A DNA stretch of 64,000 bases from Cellvibrionaceae bacterium (GCA_021151825.1 JAGKWQ010000004.1:248001-312000); one strand, 5' to 3'. Positions 51,652 to 61,217 are shown, counted from the stretch's first letter. The notes: generated by a model from the letters alone, not told the origin. Numbers and translations: made by a program.

Positions 51652-54510
51652 TTAAAAACGGCCGCTAAAGGTCACACCAATCCAGCGCGGGTTAGCCGGT
51701 GTGTAACTATTCCAGGTGCGAGTGCTTGGTGTATCGTCATCAAACAGGTTTTTCACGATCAGGTTTACATCAAAGGTTTGATTGGCATTACCCAATCCAA
51801 CCGAGAAGTCCACCAGTGTGCGGCCTTCAATCCAGCCATAAGTTGATAACGAGTTATCCGAGTTGTATTTGCTGTTGTACTGCGCGTTCAAGCTGGTATG
51901 GAATTCTTTGCCATTCCATACCGGCAGGCGATAATCAACACCAACGTTGAATGAATATTTTGAAGCACCGGGTAAGGTTTCACCGCTGACGTCCTGATAT
52001 TGCGGAGCGCCGGTATAACCATTTTCAGAGGGCTGTGGTGAATTGGTGAATTCAATGTATTCAGCATCGGTAATCGCACCGGCAAAACGGAGCGTGGTGT
52101 TAGGAATGCCGGAGTAAACGCTGTCGATTTCCAAACCGCGCGCGCGCACTTCAGGAATGTTGGCGGTAGCGTTGGTGTAAACATCGTTCGCTGTTGGATC
52201 TGATTGGCGAGTGAGATTGGTGGTGTATTCGTCATAGACGCGGCTGGTTTGTTGATAATCGTCAATGTTCATTTCAAACAAAGCGAGGTTTAATACCAGT
52301 GTGTTACTAAACAATAACGATTTAACACCCAGTTCATACGCGTCGATTTTTTCTTCTTTTACCAGGTTGGAAATACCGTTGGTAGCTTGTGCAATACCCG
52401 CTTTTTCGCCGTGCTGCCAGGAAACATAACCCGTCAGGTTTTCATTAAATTTGTACGTGGGGCTGAGCACAAATGATGGCAGGGTTTTTTCGTAAGGCTC
52501 TACATCAACCTCATTAAACACCACGCCGATTTGTGTTTGACGCAATGATTTTGCCGCACCTACTTGTGCTTTTTGTGCAGCCGTTAAACTGTTGTACGCA
52601 TCACCCGGTGCTGCACCTGCAGTTTTGCCAAAATATTCGGCAGCCAGTTGATCGGCCAGTGTTAATTGCGCAGTTGAGTTGTCCGTTACCAGTGATTTAC
52701 TGCCGTCAGCATTGGTAACAATACGGCCCAGGGTTCCCGCTGGAATAGTCAAACTATCGCTGATTTTGGTAGCGCTATTAACCGAATGGAAACCACCAAG
52801 GTTTACATCGTTTACGTTGGCCGGATTTAATTCAGCACCAAAGCCGTGATCCTTGATATACGTGGCTGTACGGTTTTCACGCTCTTCGCGGGTGAAACGC
52901 AAACCGGTAGTCACGACGAACTTATCGGTAAAATTCCAGTTCGCCTGGGCGAAAATAGCGCTACTTTCGTTGTTGATATCCTGGAAGCCAGCTGGGCTGT
53001 TCCAGGCCATATCAAGACCGGAGAGAGAATTAATCATCAAGTAACGACCAGCTGCATCTTTATCGAGCGTGGTGTATTGCGCAGCACTGGCAAACCAGGC
53101 ACCGGCATCGTTGCCCCACACGCGTTGATATTCAGCAACGTTGTTTACGTCCAAATAAAACAAACCGGTTTGATAATCGACAAATCCGCCTTGTTGTGAA
53201 CTCAAACGAAGTTCCTGGCTGACTTGTTTGTAATCGTTAAAAAATCCGCCGGAATTCCGTTGGATATCGAACGGAGTGCCTTCATCGTTTACCGCGTTGA
53301 AGTGATAATCTTTATACGCAGTGATAGATGTGAGTGTGAAAGTGTCCAGTTTCCAATTTAATTCAGCGGTAGCACCGTTACTGCCAGTGATCAGCGGGCG
53401 ACGACCATCTGTGTTGTATTCGTTTTCGCCACCGCCATAAAGATAAGACCCGTCATAAGTATAATTAGGGCTTTGCGTAAACCAGCGGCGAATCAAGCGT
53501 TTGCTCGCATCAGAGTTATTCGGGTTAGGGCTGCCATCGGCATATTTTTCTGGTGTTGGTGTGTAAATCGTGCGGCCGTTAGTGCGTTCACCTGCGCGTG
53601 GTTGTACATCAACAGCAAGGCGCGCACTGAAATCTTCAGTTGGTGTTAATAAAAATTGTACGCGGCCGGAAACACGTTCTTTGTTGGAAATACTTTCATC
53701 GCTGTTGTAGGCGTTTTTAATATCGCCCTGGCCTTTACTCACACTGAGTGTGCCGCGCCATGCCAGCAAATTATCAACAACTGCACCACCGCCGGCAAAG
53801 CGACCTTGTACGGTATCCCACTCGCCCAGTGTTAACGCATAAGAAAAATCAGAATCAAATGATGGGCGTTTGGTAGTGACATTGATCGCACCAATACTGC
53901 TGTTTTTACCCAGCAGTGTACCTTGCGGGCCGCGCGCTACTTCTACAGTTTCTACGTCGGTAAAATCAAAACTGGATGACAGTGCGTTGTACGCGTAATT
54001 CACGCCGTCCACGATTAATCCTACTGCCGGATCTTGCGCTTCGGTTTGGCCTTGTTTACCAATGCCGCGAATAGAGAGGCTGCTGGTGCGTTGGTTACCC
54101 TGGTTCCAGGAAATGTTGGCGAGCCGTTGTGTCAGTGCAGCGATATCCGTCGCATTCAAACGTTCCAGTTCCTTACCTTGAACGACCGATACTGACAGCG
54201 GGACATCTTGCAATTTTTCAATGCGGTTACGGCTACGCACAGTGACTACATCCAACACCATTACTTTTTCATTGGTGTTGGCGGCAAGGAGCGGGGCTTC
54301 ATACGGTGCTTCGTATTCAACAGCTGCTAATTGTTCAGTTGAATTTTGTGCATCGGCCTCGTCATCGGTATTTGCTGATTGAGCAACAGCGGCTGATGAA
54401 ATGGCAACAGAGGCTATAAAGAGTGCCAAAGGTTTAAACAAAAATGGTTTTTCTGCTGCTGAAAAAAGAACATTTTTCGTTCGTGAAAATTTTGAGACGG
54501 GCGAGAACAT
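51652..54510 (-). CDS. TonB-dependent receptor 4
   Basis: 952 residues from ATG 54510, which has CAGGAG 8 bases upstream; the in-frame ATG at 54537 lacks one. Signal peptide ends AAVAQ. LDVVTVRSRNRIEKLQDVPL opens the plug, with TSSLSIRGIGKQGQTEAQDPAVG and VARGPQGTLLGKNSSIGAIN (in parts). Barrel contains WGNDAGAWFASAAQY, the insertion LTAAQKAQVGAAKSLR and WQHGEKAGIAQATNG, ending VTFSGRF. It belongs with TBDR-3 in the AGIAQ subgroup. Leads the transcript to arylsulfotransferase; ligand probably a sulfated or phenolic compound, by context only. Confidence 0.92.
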   Translation of the reverse strand: MFSPVSKFSRTKNVLFSAAEKPFLFKPLALFIASVAISSAAVAQSANTDDEADAQNSTEQLAAVEYEAPYEAPLLAANTNEKVMVLDVVTVRSRNRIEKLQDVPLSVSVVQGKELERLNATDIAALTQRLANISWNQGNQRTSSLSIRGIGKQGQTEAQDPAVGLIVDGVNYAYNALSSSFDFTDVETVEVARGPQGTLLGKNSSIGAINVTTKRPSFDSDFSYALTLGEWDTVQGRFAGGGAVVDNLLAWRGTLSVSKGQGDIKNAYNSDESISNKERVSGRVQFLLTPTEDFSARLAVDVQPRAGERTNGRTIYTPTPEKYADGSPNPNNSDASKRLIRRWFTQSPNYTYDGSYLYGGGENEYNTDGRRPLITGSNGATAELNWKLDTFTLTSITAYKDYHFNAVNDEGTPFDIQRNSGGFFNDYKQVSQELRLSSQQGGFVDYQTGLFYLDVNNVAEYQRVWGNDAGAWFASAAQYTTLDKDAAGRYLMINSLSGLDMAWNSPAGFQDINNESSAIFAQANWNFTDKFVVTTGLRFTREERENRTATYIKDHGFGAELNPANVNDVNLGGFHSVNSATKISDSLTIPAGTLGRIVTNADGSKSLVTDNSTAQLTLADQLAAEYFGKTAGAAPGDAYNSLTAAQKAQVGAAKSLRQTQIGVVFNEVDVEPYEKTLPSFVLSPTYKFNENLTGYVSWQHGEKAGIAQATNGISNLVKEEKIDAYELGVKSLLFSNTLVLNLALFEMNIDDYQQTSRVYDEYTTNLTRQSDPTANDVYTNATANIPEVRARGLEIDSVYSGIPNTTLRFAGAITDAEYIEFTNSPQPSENGYTGAPQYQDVSGETLPGASKYSFNVGVDYRLPVWNGKEFHTSLNAQYNSKYNSDNSLSTYGWIEGRTLVDFSVGLGNANQTFDVNLIVKNLFDDDTPSTRTWNSYTPANPRWIGVTFSGRF

Positions 54511-55068
54511 CAAATAACTCCTGATATGTAAATTCATGTGTCAGGAGTGTTTGGGCAATTAATATGCCAGTGAAATAAAATGACTGTGCAGGTGTTTTTA
54601 ATGAGGCAGAGAAAATCCTTAAAAAACAATAAGTTGATAAAGGCTAATTTTTATTTGTCGACATCTGAATGAACTGATTTGAACAGTTTTTCGCAAAAAA
54701 AAACATGTTTAAAAATCAACATAAAAGCTGCGGATTTTTGCACTAATTCTGGAGCAATATTTATTGCTGTTGAGTGAAGAGCAGTTGCCGCAAAAATTTG
54801 TTTTTAACCCATCAGATTGAATGCGATAAACCTAATAATTTTTTGCACAAATTTTTTTTCATTTAGATAAATATCTTTATGAATCAAAAAGATATTTATC
54901 TTCCGGGAAATTTTTACACTTCCTTTACAAATATGGCTCGCTAGTTGCAATTACCTGACAGAGATTAATTCAGCTGTTGAGAAATCAATGGTTAGTTAGC
55001 AGTTTGGTAATTAGGTGTTAACCGGTGGTGTTCACCCAAGCAACCATCATTCGTGTAGGAGCGAGTTA
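54511..55068. promoter_or_regulatory. 558-bp divergent regulatory region, TBDR-4 / DUF1549-DUF1553
   Basis: Very A/T-rich and non-coding. Contains a perfect 14-bp inverted repeat, AGATAAATATCTTT (54865-54878) / AAAGATATTTATCT (54888-54901), 9-base spacer, then CTTTACAAATATGGCTCGCTAG (in part; possible -35 TTTACA at 54924). TAGGAGCGAG at 55056-55065 is the ribosome site for the DUF1549 gene. The palindrome is the best operator candidate for joint control of both sides. Confidence 0.6.
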
Positions 55069-57459
55069 ATGAACAAGAAGAAATTATACCTGGCAGTCGT
55101 GCTGGGTTTGTCGGCGTCAGTATTTAGCCTCGGACAGGCTTATGCAGCTGATGCGAAAGAAGATGCAGCGAAAAAAACTGCTGCAGCCAAGGTGGAAAAA
55201 GTAAAACCTATTACCAGCACTGCATCCAGAGATTGGGCATACGAGCCTGTGAAAACCAATGTGGTCGTACCTGATGCAGGCCATAGCAAATGGGCTCGTT
55301 CACCAATTGATAATTTTATTCTGGCGCGCCTGAATGAATATAATTTGAAGCCTGCTCCAGAAGCGGATCGCGCTACTTATATTCGTCGTGTGACTATCGA
55401 CCTCGTAGGTTTATTGCCAACTCCTGCTGAAGTAGAAGCCTTTGAAAAAGATAAATCTCCCGATGCCTATGAAAAATTGGTAGATCGCCTGTTGGCATCA
55501 CCACACTTTGGCGAGCGTCAAGCGCGTCGCTGGTTGGATCTGGCTCGCTACGCAGACAGCGCCGGTTTCCAAAATGACCAGACGCGTCCAAACAATTGGC
55601 GTTATCGCGATTATGTCATCAAAGCGTTTAATGACAACAAACCATTCGATACCTTTATTCGCGAACAAATTGCCGGTGATGAATTGTGGCCAGATAGCCA
55701 GGAAGCAAAAATTGCTACAGGTTTGTTGGCCGGTTATCCCGATAACTTTAACTCGCGCGACCTGGTACAACGTCACTATCAAATTTCTACCGATATGACC
55801 GATTTGGTAGGTGAGACGTTTCTTGCTTCTACTATTGGTTGTGCAAGATGCCACAACCACAAAATTGACAAGATCAGCCAGAAAGAATATTTCCAGCTGC
55901 AGGCATTTTTCGCCAATACCTTTAACAACGAACGTGCAGAATTGGCGAAAGGTACCGAAAGCCAATGGGATCTAGATTTTATAACGGCGCAAGCAACTTA
56001 TCAGGCGGCGATCAAGCCTATTACTGATCAGCAAAAAGCGATTCTGGATAAAGTGCGCACTGCAGGTCGCAAATATCACAACGAGCGTTATTTAACGGAT
56101 AGCCGCGATGCGATTTTCAAACCAAAAGAACAATGGAATCCATTGGATAAATGGGTGAATGCGCGTTTGAATGCAGTAGCTTCCGAGCGCGATATCGCTG
56201 CTTATTTACGTGAAACAACAGCAAATAAAGACCACCCGCAATATGTTGCCGCAAATGTTGAGTTATGGAATGAATACGAACGTCTGACCGAAGAGCTGAA
56301 AAAGTTTGATAACTTGCGTCCGCGTCGCGGTTCAAAAACCTATACCGCGTTAACTGAGTTGGGCACTGAGGCGCCGGAAACCCATGTTCGTTTCAATGGT
56401 ATCCACGAGCGTCCTCTGGAAGCAGTTGAACCAGGTTTGCCAAAACTCTGGGCAGCGAACTACGACCTGAAGATTACTCCAACTGCAACGTCAACCGGTC
56501 GTCGTACTGCACTGGCTAACTGGATTGCCAGCGCTGAAAACCCATTGACTTCACGTGTGTATGTAAATCGTGTTTGGGCACAGTTGTTTAATAAAGGAAT
56601 CGCGGGAATTGTGGAAGATTTCGGTCGTGCTGGTGATAAACCAACGCATCCGGAGCTGCTGGATTACCTGGCAAGCAACTTCACCAAAAATGGTTGGAAC
56701 GTAAAACAATTGCAACGCGACATCGTGTTGTCTGCGGTATATCGCCAATCATCTGATGAACGTTCTGATGCATTGAAAGTAGATCCGGGCAACAAACTGC
56801 TGGCAGCTTATCCACGCAAGCGTTTGGAAGCGGAAGAGCTGCGTGATTCATTGCTCTATGCATCTGGCGAACTGGACGAAACTATCGGTGGCCCTGCGGT
56901 ATTCCCGAAAGTGCCTGCCAGTTTGGTTGCAGGTAATACCTTAAACAATGGTCAAGGCGGTGCATTGTGGGAAGAAGCAAAAGATCCTAACGATCACAAG
57001 CGTCGCAGTATTTATACCTTTGTGCGTCGCAGCTTGCCGTATCCATTGACTGCATCATTCGATCCGGCGGATCCATCCAAGCCGCATCACAAGCGCGATG
57101 TAACGACTACACCTTTGCAAGCATTAACGCTGTTTAACAGTGACGTGGTGTTCGGTTGGTCACAAGCATTAGCTGGCCGCGTAATTTCAGAAGCGGGCGC
57201 TAACGAAGGTGCGCAAATCGATAAGCTGTACGAAATTCTGTTCTCACGTAAACCAACCAGCAAAGAAAAATCAGCGCTGAAGGGCTTCCTGAAAGAACAA
57301 CAGAAATTAGTAGAAGCGAAAACCTGGACTGACAAATTCGAAGTAGCCGTACCAACCGGGTTGAAGAACACCAAAAACCTGGATCCATTCAAAGCAGCCG
57401 CTTTTGTTGATTTGGTACACGCTGTAGCTAACTCCAATGACTTTGCGTATCGCTTCTGA
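55069..57459 (+). CDS. DUF1549/DUF1553 (PSCyt2-PSD1) exported protein with one haem motif
   Basis: 796 residues from ATG 55069 (TAGGAGCGAG upstream). Signal peptide ends AYAAD (about 28). DUF1549 spans about 78-285: SPIDNFILARLNEYNL, RRVTIDLVGLLPTP, ASPHFGERQARRWLDLARYADS (in part), and IGCARCHNHKID, where Cys258-Ala-Arg-Cys261-His262 is a haem c (CxxCH) site. DUF1553 covers about 490-790: LTSRVYVNRVWAQLFNKGIAGIVEDFG (in part), RLEAEELRDSLLYASG, and TTPLQALTLFNSDVV. Planctomycetes carry hundreds of these; in proteobacteria they are uncommon. Function unknown. The DUF1501 partner follows by 98 bases. Confidence 0.9.
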   Translation: MNKKKLYLAVVLGLSASVFSLGQAYAADAKEDAAKKTAAAKVEKVKPITSTASRDWAYEPVKTNVVVPDAGHSKWARSPIDNFILARLNEYNLKPAPEADRATYIRRVTIDLVGLLPTPAEVEAFEKDKSPDAYEKLVDRLLASPHFGERQARRWLDLARYADSAGFQNDQTRPNNWRYRDYVIKAFNDNKPFDTFIREQIAGDELWPDSQEAKIATGLLAGYPDNFNSRDLVQRHYQISTDMTDLVGETFLASTIGCARCHNHKIDKISQKEYFQLQAFFANTFNNERAELAKGTESQWDLDFITAQATYQAAIKPITDQQKAILDKVRTAGRKYHNERYLTDSRDAIFKPKEQWNPLDKWVNARLNAVASERDIAAYLRETTANKDHPQYVAANVELWNEYERLTEELKKFDNLRPRRGSKTYTALTELGTEAPETHVRFNGIHERPLEAVEPGLPKLWAANYDLKITPTATSTGRRTALANWIASAENPLTSRVYVNRVWAQLFNKGIAGIVEDFGRAGDKPTHPELLDYLASNFTKNGWNVKQLQRDIVLSAVYRQSSDERSDALKVDPGNKLLAAYPRKRLEAEELRDSLLYASGELDETIGGPAVFPKVPASLVAGNTLNNGQGGALWEEAKDPNDHKRRSIYTFVRRSLPYPLTASFDPADPSKPHHKRDVTTTPLQALTLFNSDVVFGWSQALAGRVISEAGANEGAQIDKLYEILFSRKPTSKEKSALKGFLKEQQKLVEAKTWTDKFEVAVPTGLKNTKNLDPFKAAAFVDLVHAVANSNDFAYRF

Positions 57460-57557
57460 TACGCAGGGTTGTTGTAGAAAGCGGCAGTGAAAAGTTATTG
57501 AAAAATTTAAAACAATTTAAAATTTATTTTTACTAATTAAACAATGAGATTACTGCA

Positions 57558-59012
57558 ATGGATAATAAATCACGTCGCGACTTTTTAAAGAACACCGGCC
57601 TGGGAGTAGGTGGTGCGGCTTTGGCCGGCGCTATTCCTGGCTTGAGTGTTAATGCTGCTGTGGCTGCTGATCTGGTAGATCCGGCGGACCCGTTAGCGCC
57701 CAAACAACCGCACATCCCGGCGAAAATCAAGTCGGTAATCTGGTTACACCAGAACGGCGCACCAAGCACCCTGGACTTGTACGATTACAAGCCGGAGCTG
57801 GTAAAAAATGCGGGCAAGCCCGTACCTGATTCTTTCCTGAAAGGAATTAAAACCAGTACACAAGGTGGTGTGAATGGTTTGTTTGTTTCCAAAGAAAGAA
57901 CCTGGAAACAATACGGTGAAAGTGGTGCATGGTTTTCTAACCTGTTGCCAAACCTGGCGAACCACGCTGACAAACTGACGTTCATTAAATCAAGCGTAAC
58001 CATCGGTGCAACTCACGATATTTCAATTTTGAAATTGAATACCGGTGATTTGAACCCGGGGCGTCCATCACTGGGTGCATGGGTTTCTTACGCTCTGGGT
58101 ACGGCTAACCCTGATTTACCACCTTACGTAGTGTTGTACAACGGTGCTTCTGAGCCGCGTGCAGGCTCAGTGAACTGGCATTCAGGTTTCTTGCCGGCGG
58201 TTTATCAAGGTACTGCGTTCCGTCCGGGGCCATCGCCAATTTATTATCTGGATCGTCCGGAATTGCGCTCTGCATTACAGCAACGTAACTCGCTGGATTT
58301 GTTGAACAAGCTCAACCAAATCGGTGCAAGTGATCGTCCATTGGATACCGAATTAAAAGCACGCCTGCGCTCTTACGAATTGGCTGATCGTATGCAAGTG
58401 GCTGCACCGGAAGCAGTGGACCTTACTAAAGAAAGTGATGCAACGAAAGAACTGTACGGCATCAATGATCCTGTGAGTGGCAGCTACGGTACGACGTTGT
58501 TGCGTGCACGTCGTTTGGTAGAGCGCGGTGTGCGTTTTATTCAAGTAGTGAGCGGTGCTCCGGATGGTGAAACTGAAATCACCAGCTGGGATGCGCATGA
58601 CGATCTGGATAAAAACCACGGCCTGATGGCGAAAATGGTAGATAAACCAATTGCTGGTTTACTGGAAGATTTGAAATCGCTCGGTTTGCTGGAAACTACA
58701 TTGGTCGTGTGGACTTCTGAATTCTCGCGCACTCCATGGGGTGAGAGCGGTACGGGTCGTGACCATAACCCATGGGGTTACACCCAATGGATGGCAGGCG
58801 GCGGTTTGAAAGCGGGTTTCACTTACGGTGCTACCGACGAACTGGGCGTGCAAGTTGCCGATAAAGATACTGCGGTAGATACCTACGATTTGCATGCAAC
58901 CGTATTGCAATTATTAGGTTTGAATCACTTGAAGACTACTTTCATTAACAATGGTCGCTCGGAGCGTCCAACAGTAGTGTTTGGTAAAGTCATTAATGAG
59001 ATTCTTGCGTAA
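57558..59012 (+). CDS. Tat-exported DUF1501 protein (alkaline-phosphatase/sulfatase-fold)
   Basis: 484 residues. Tat signal KSRRDFLKNTG (4-14), cleavage near AAVAAD. DUF1501 marks: SVIWLHQNGAPSTLDLYDYKP, GLFVSKERTWKQYG, DRPLDTELKARLRSYELADRMQ (in part), LLRARRLVERGVRFIQVV, SWDAHDDLDKNHG, and WTSEFSRTPWGESGTGRDHNPWGY (in part). The Asp/His positions are those of a metal site in the alkaline-phosphatase-like superfamily. The usual partner of DUF1549/DUF1553 proteins; the pair's reaction is not known. Strong terminator after it. Confidence 0.9.
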   Translation: MDNKSRRDFLKNTGLGVGGAALAGAIPGLSVNAAVAADLVDPADPLAPKQPHIPAKIKSVIWLHQNGAPSTLDLYDYKPELVKNAGKPVPDSFLKGIKTSTQGGVNGLFVSKERTWKQYGESGAWFSNLLPNLANHADKLTFIKSSVTIGATHDISILKLNTGDLNPGRPSLGAWVSYALGTANPDLPPYVVLYNGASEPRAGSVNWHSGFLPAVYQGTAFRPGPSPIYYLDRPELRSALQQRNSLDLLNKLNQIGASDRPLDTELKARLRSYELADRMQVAAPEAVDLTKESDATKELYGINDPVSGSYGTTLLRARRLVERGVRFIQVVSGAPDGETEITSWDAHDDLDKNHGLMAKMVDKPIAGLLEDLKSLGLLETTLVVWTSEFSRTPWGESGTGRDHNPWGYTQWMAGGGLKAGFTYGATDELGVQVADKDTAVDTYDLHATVLQLLGLNHLKTTFINNGRSERPTVVFGKVINEILA

Positions 59013-59043
59013 CAAATTGTTAAGCGCAATTTAGGGTGATATT

Positions 59044-59070
59044 GGAGGCAGCATTGCTGCCTCCTTTTTT
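59044..59070 (+). terminator. Rho-independent terminator
   Basis: GGAGGCAGC / GCTGCCTCC, loop ATT, followed by TTTTTT. Ends the DUF1549-DUF1501 transcript. Confidence 0.92.
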
Positions 59071-59201
59071 ATGTCCCGATTTTATGAATTATTATTTTTC
59101 TTATTCCTTTTTTTGAATTTTTTAGTAATTTTAATATTTCCATTTTGCAGAATCGCTTGTTATTTTTCTGGTTCCTTTTATCAATATTTATGCGGGAATG
59201 T

Positions 59202-59615
59202 ATGCGTAATTTTGTTGTAGCTATACGTTTTGTTGTGTTGTTATTCGGCATTAATTTGTTGGTTGTTTCAGCTCCATTTGCAGAAGAATCTGAAATGGAT
59301 ATGGATTTAATGCAAACGATTGAAGATACCAACGATAGCTTATCTTCCAATATTTCATTACAAGATGCTGAAGCATCTAACGCGGATGCACAGACGTTGA
59401 ATGAACTTTTTGCTGTGGTAGAAGAGCATTACAAAAAAGAAGCGGCAGCAGGTAATGATGTTGCTGAAGCAGTAAAGCTCTCCACGAAAAGTAAACAATT
59501 AACGTCGGATATTGTCACACACGTCACTGCTGGTGATTTTGATAGTGCGGCTAACGCAGCGACGGATTTGGCGCGTACCTGCAAAACCTGCCATAACTTT
59601 TATAAAGAAGATTAA
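59202..59615 (+). CDS. Small exported cytochrome with C-terminal CxxCH
   Basis: 137 residues from ATG 59202; the open frame reaches back to 59145 but CGGGA just upstream supports this start and it gives a clean signal peptide ending PFAEE. A helical, acidic body follows, and the only haem motif, CKTCH, is nine residues from the C-terminus, as in cytochrome c'/c556. Related in plan to 2542-3144. Three bases separate its stop from the next start, so it is coupled to the cytochrome c4-like gene. Likely an electron carrier for the neighbouring enzymes. Confidence 0.75.
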   Translation: MRNFVVAIRFVVLLFGINLLVVSAPFAEESEMDMDLMQTIEDTNDSLSSNISLQDAEASNADAQTLNELFAVVEEHYKKEAAAGNDVAEAVKLSTKSKQLTSDIVTHVTAGDFDSAANAATDLARTCKTCHNFYKED

Positions 59616-59618
59616 GGC

Positions 59619-60338
59619 ATGGTGATATTAAAATCCCAGGCCTTACTCCGGGGCAACCCGAAGGGCTTGTTGTGTGGTGCGCGTTTTTGCTATCGAATTA
59701 TTGTGTTATGTTTTTCGCTGCTGTTGTGCCAGTCAATCGTTGCTGAAGAATTCAGTGGTGATGCGGCTGAGGGAAAAGCAAAAGCTGCTGATGAGCGCTG
59801 CGCAGAATGCCATGGGCTCGACGGTAACATCCACGCCTTTAATGAATCCGCAAAGATTCCTAAACTGGCAGGGCAAAGTCCGGATTATTTGCTGAAGCAA
59901 TTCCAGGATTTTCGCAGCGGTGAGCGTAAAAACGATTTTATGGCGATTATGGCGCGGAACCTTGATGATGCTGATGTGGTCGATATCCTCGCCTGGTATG
60001 CCAGTCAACCAGTGATGATTGGCAACCATGAGACGAGTGCCCAGGGCGAAAAACTATTTCTGGAAGGTGATACAAAGCGCGGTATAGTGGCGTGCGCGAG
60101 CTGTCACGGGCGCGATGGCAAGGGGACTCGTGAACCGGTAAAGGGATATCCGGATTTGTCCCCTGAGCTGATTCCGGTTGTGGGGGGGCAGGATTGGCAT
60201 TATCTGGATCAGCAACTGCGTGATTGGCGGGCAGGGGAGAGAACCAATAGCCAGGAGGGTATCATGAATAAAGTGACCAAAAATTTAACCGATGCAGAAA
60301 TTAATGCGCTAAACGATTTTATCTCTGCATTAAAATAA
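59619..60338 (+). CDS. Dihaem cytochrome c4-like protein
   Basis: 239 residues; leader with a signal ending IVAEE (about 44). Two class I cytochrome domains: CAECH (about 61-65) with GLDG and PKLAGQSPDYLLKQFQDFRSGERKND (in part), and CASCH (about 158-162) with GRDGKG, PVVGGQDWHYLDQQL and DWRAGERTNSQEGIM; the axial Met residues lie in MAIMARNL and GIMNKVTKNL. It carries electrons in the periplasm, commonly to cytochrome oxidases. Next to DUF1549/DUF1501 it may be the acceptor for their oxidation. Confidence 0.92.
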   Translation: MVILKSQALLRGNPKGLLCGARFCYRIIVLCFSLLLCQSIVAEEFSGDAAEGKAKAADERCAECHGLDGNIHAFNESAKIPKLAGQSPDYLLKQFQDFRSGERKNDFMAIMARNLDDADVVDILAWYASQPVMIGNHETSAQGEKLFLEGDTKRGIVACASCHGRDGKGTREPVKGYPDLSPELIPVVGGQDWHYLDQQLRDWRAGERTNSQEGIMNKVTKNLTDAEINALNDFISALK

Positions 60339-60393
60339 GCGGAAAATTTTCACCAAACCTTTTTAAGACAAATCTTTGTAAAGGAAAAAAGTT

Positions 60394-60981
60394 ATGAAAT
60401 TTTCAATTGGCAAATCACTGCTGGCGGGTTTGCTCACCAGTAGTCTGGTACTACCTGCTATGGCAGCATTGGAAGCGGGTAAAACTGCACCGGAATTCGC
60501 ACTCAAAGCCTCTTTGGCTGGCAAAGCTTTCGATTTTTCACTTAAGGAAAAATTAAAGTCTGGCCCCGTTGTTGTTTATTTTTATCCATCAGCTTATACC
60601 AATGGCTGTAATTTGCAGGCGCACAGTTTTTCCGTGAACAGCGAGAAGTTCGCCAAAGCCGGTGCAACCGTAATTGGTGTTTCATTGGATAGCATTGAAC
60701 GCCTGAACGATTTCTCTTCAGATCCTGAATACTGTGCAGGCAAAGTGGCGGTTGCCTCAGATCCACAAGGCAAAGTGGCCAAGTCATTTGAATTGAATGT
60801 TCGTGATGCTGCACCCGGTAAAACGGACAGTCGCGGCAAAGCAATCGAGCACGGTTTTGCTGAACGCACTACATTTATCATTACCGAAGACGGAAAAATT
60901 TCTTCTACTATCAGTGGTGTTTCACCAACTGATAACGTCAAGCAAGCTTTGGCGGCGGTAGAGAAGCTAGCTGCGAAATAA
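60394..60981 (+). CDS. Exported peroxiredoxin (AhpC/TSA family), copy 2
   Basis: 195 residues, signal peptide ending PAMAAL (about 25). Same layout as the protein at 21457: VVVYFYPSAYTNGC (Cys72, peroxidatic), VIGVSLDSIERLNDFSSDPEYC (in part; Cys114 likely resolving), ERTTFIITEDGKISSTISGV. The two copies share most of these segments, so they are paralogues. Here it follows two c-type cytochromes by 56 bases, again next to periplasmic redox genes. TAAAGGAAAAAAG provides the ribosome site. Confidence 0.88.
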   Translation: MKFSIGKSLLAGLLTSSLVLPAMAALEAGKTAPEFALKASLAGKAFDFSLKEKLKSGPVVVYFYPSAYTNGCNLQAHSFSVNSEKFAKAGATVIGVSLDSIERLNDFSSDPEYCAGKVAVASDPQGKVAKSFELNVRDAAPGKTDSRGKAIEHGFAERTTFIITEDGKISSTISGVSPTDNVKQALAAVEKLAAK

Positions 60982-60990
60982 AATATTTAT

Positions 60991-61018
60991 CGGAAACAAT
61001 GTCGAAAATTGTTTTCGG
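60991..61018 (+). terminator. Terminator-like hairpin after peroxiredoxin copy 2
   Basis: CGGAAACAAT / ATTGTTTTCG (one G-U pair), loop GTCGAAA, followed by GGTTTCC. Weak T tract. Confidence 0.5.
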
Positions 61019-61021
61019 TTT

Positions 61022-61075
61022 CCTGGCTTGCCATTTAATTTATGAATCATTCATGGGTATAAATGGCAAGTCAGG
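61022..61075. repeat. Long imperfect inverted repeat
   Basis: CCTGGCTTGCCATTTA (61022-61037) and TAAATGGCAAGTCAGG (61060-61075), with one mismatch near the ends, around a 22-base spacer. Lies between convergent genes, after another hairpin. Could be a second terminator or a short mobile palindrome. A smaller ATCACC / GGTGAT hairpin follows at 61146-61163. Confidence 0.55.
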
Positions 61076-61217
61076 AAATTCAGGATCTTCATTGGAATGG
61101 CGTATTTAAGGTGCAATATTTACGTAGGAACTCTTAACGGGCAATATCACCCAAACAGGTGATGGGTCCAGAGAGCTGCGAACGCATTGTGTGATTTTTC
61201 CTTTTCCTTCATGATTT

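Noticed and set aside
24721..54510. Fur boxes before the TBDR genes
   Set aside because: No good match to GATAATGATAATCATTATC in the upstream regions, so classical iron control of the receptors is not supported by sequence.
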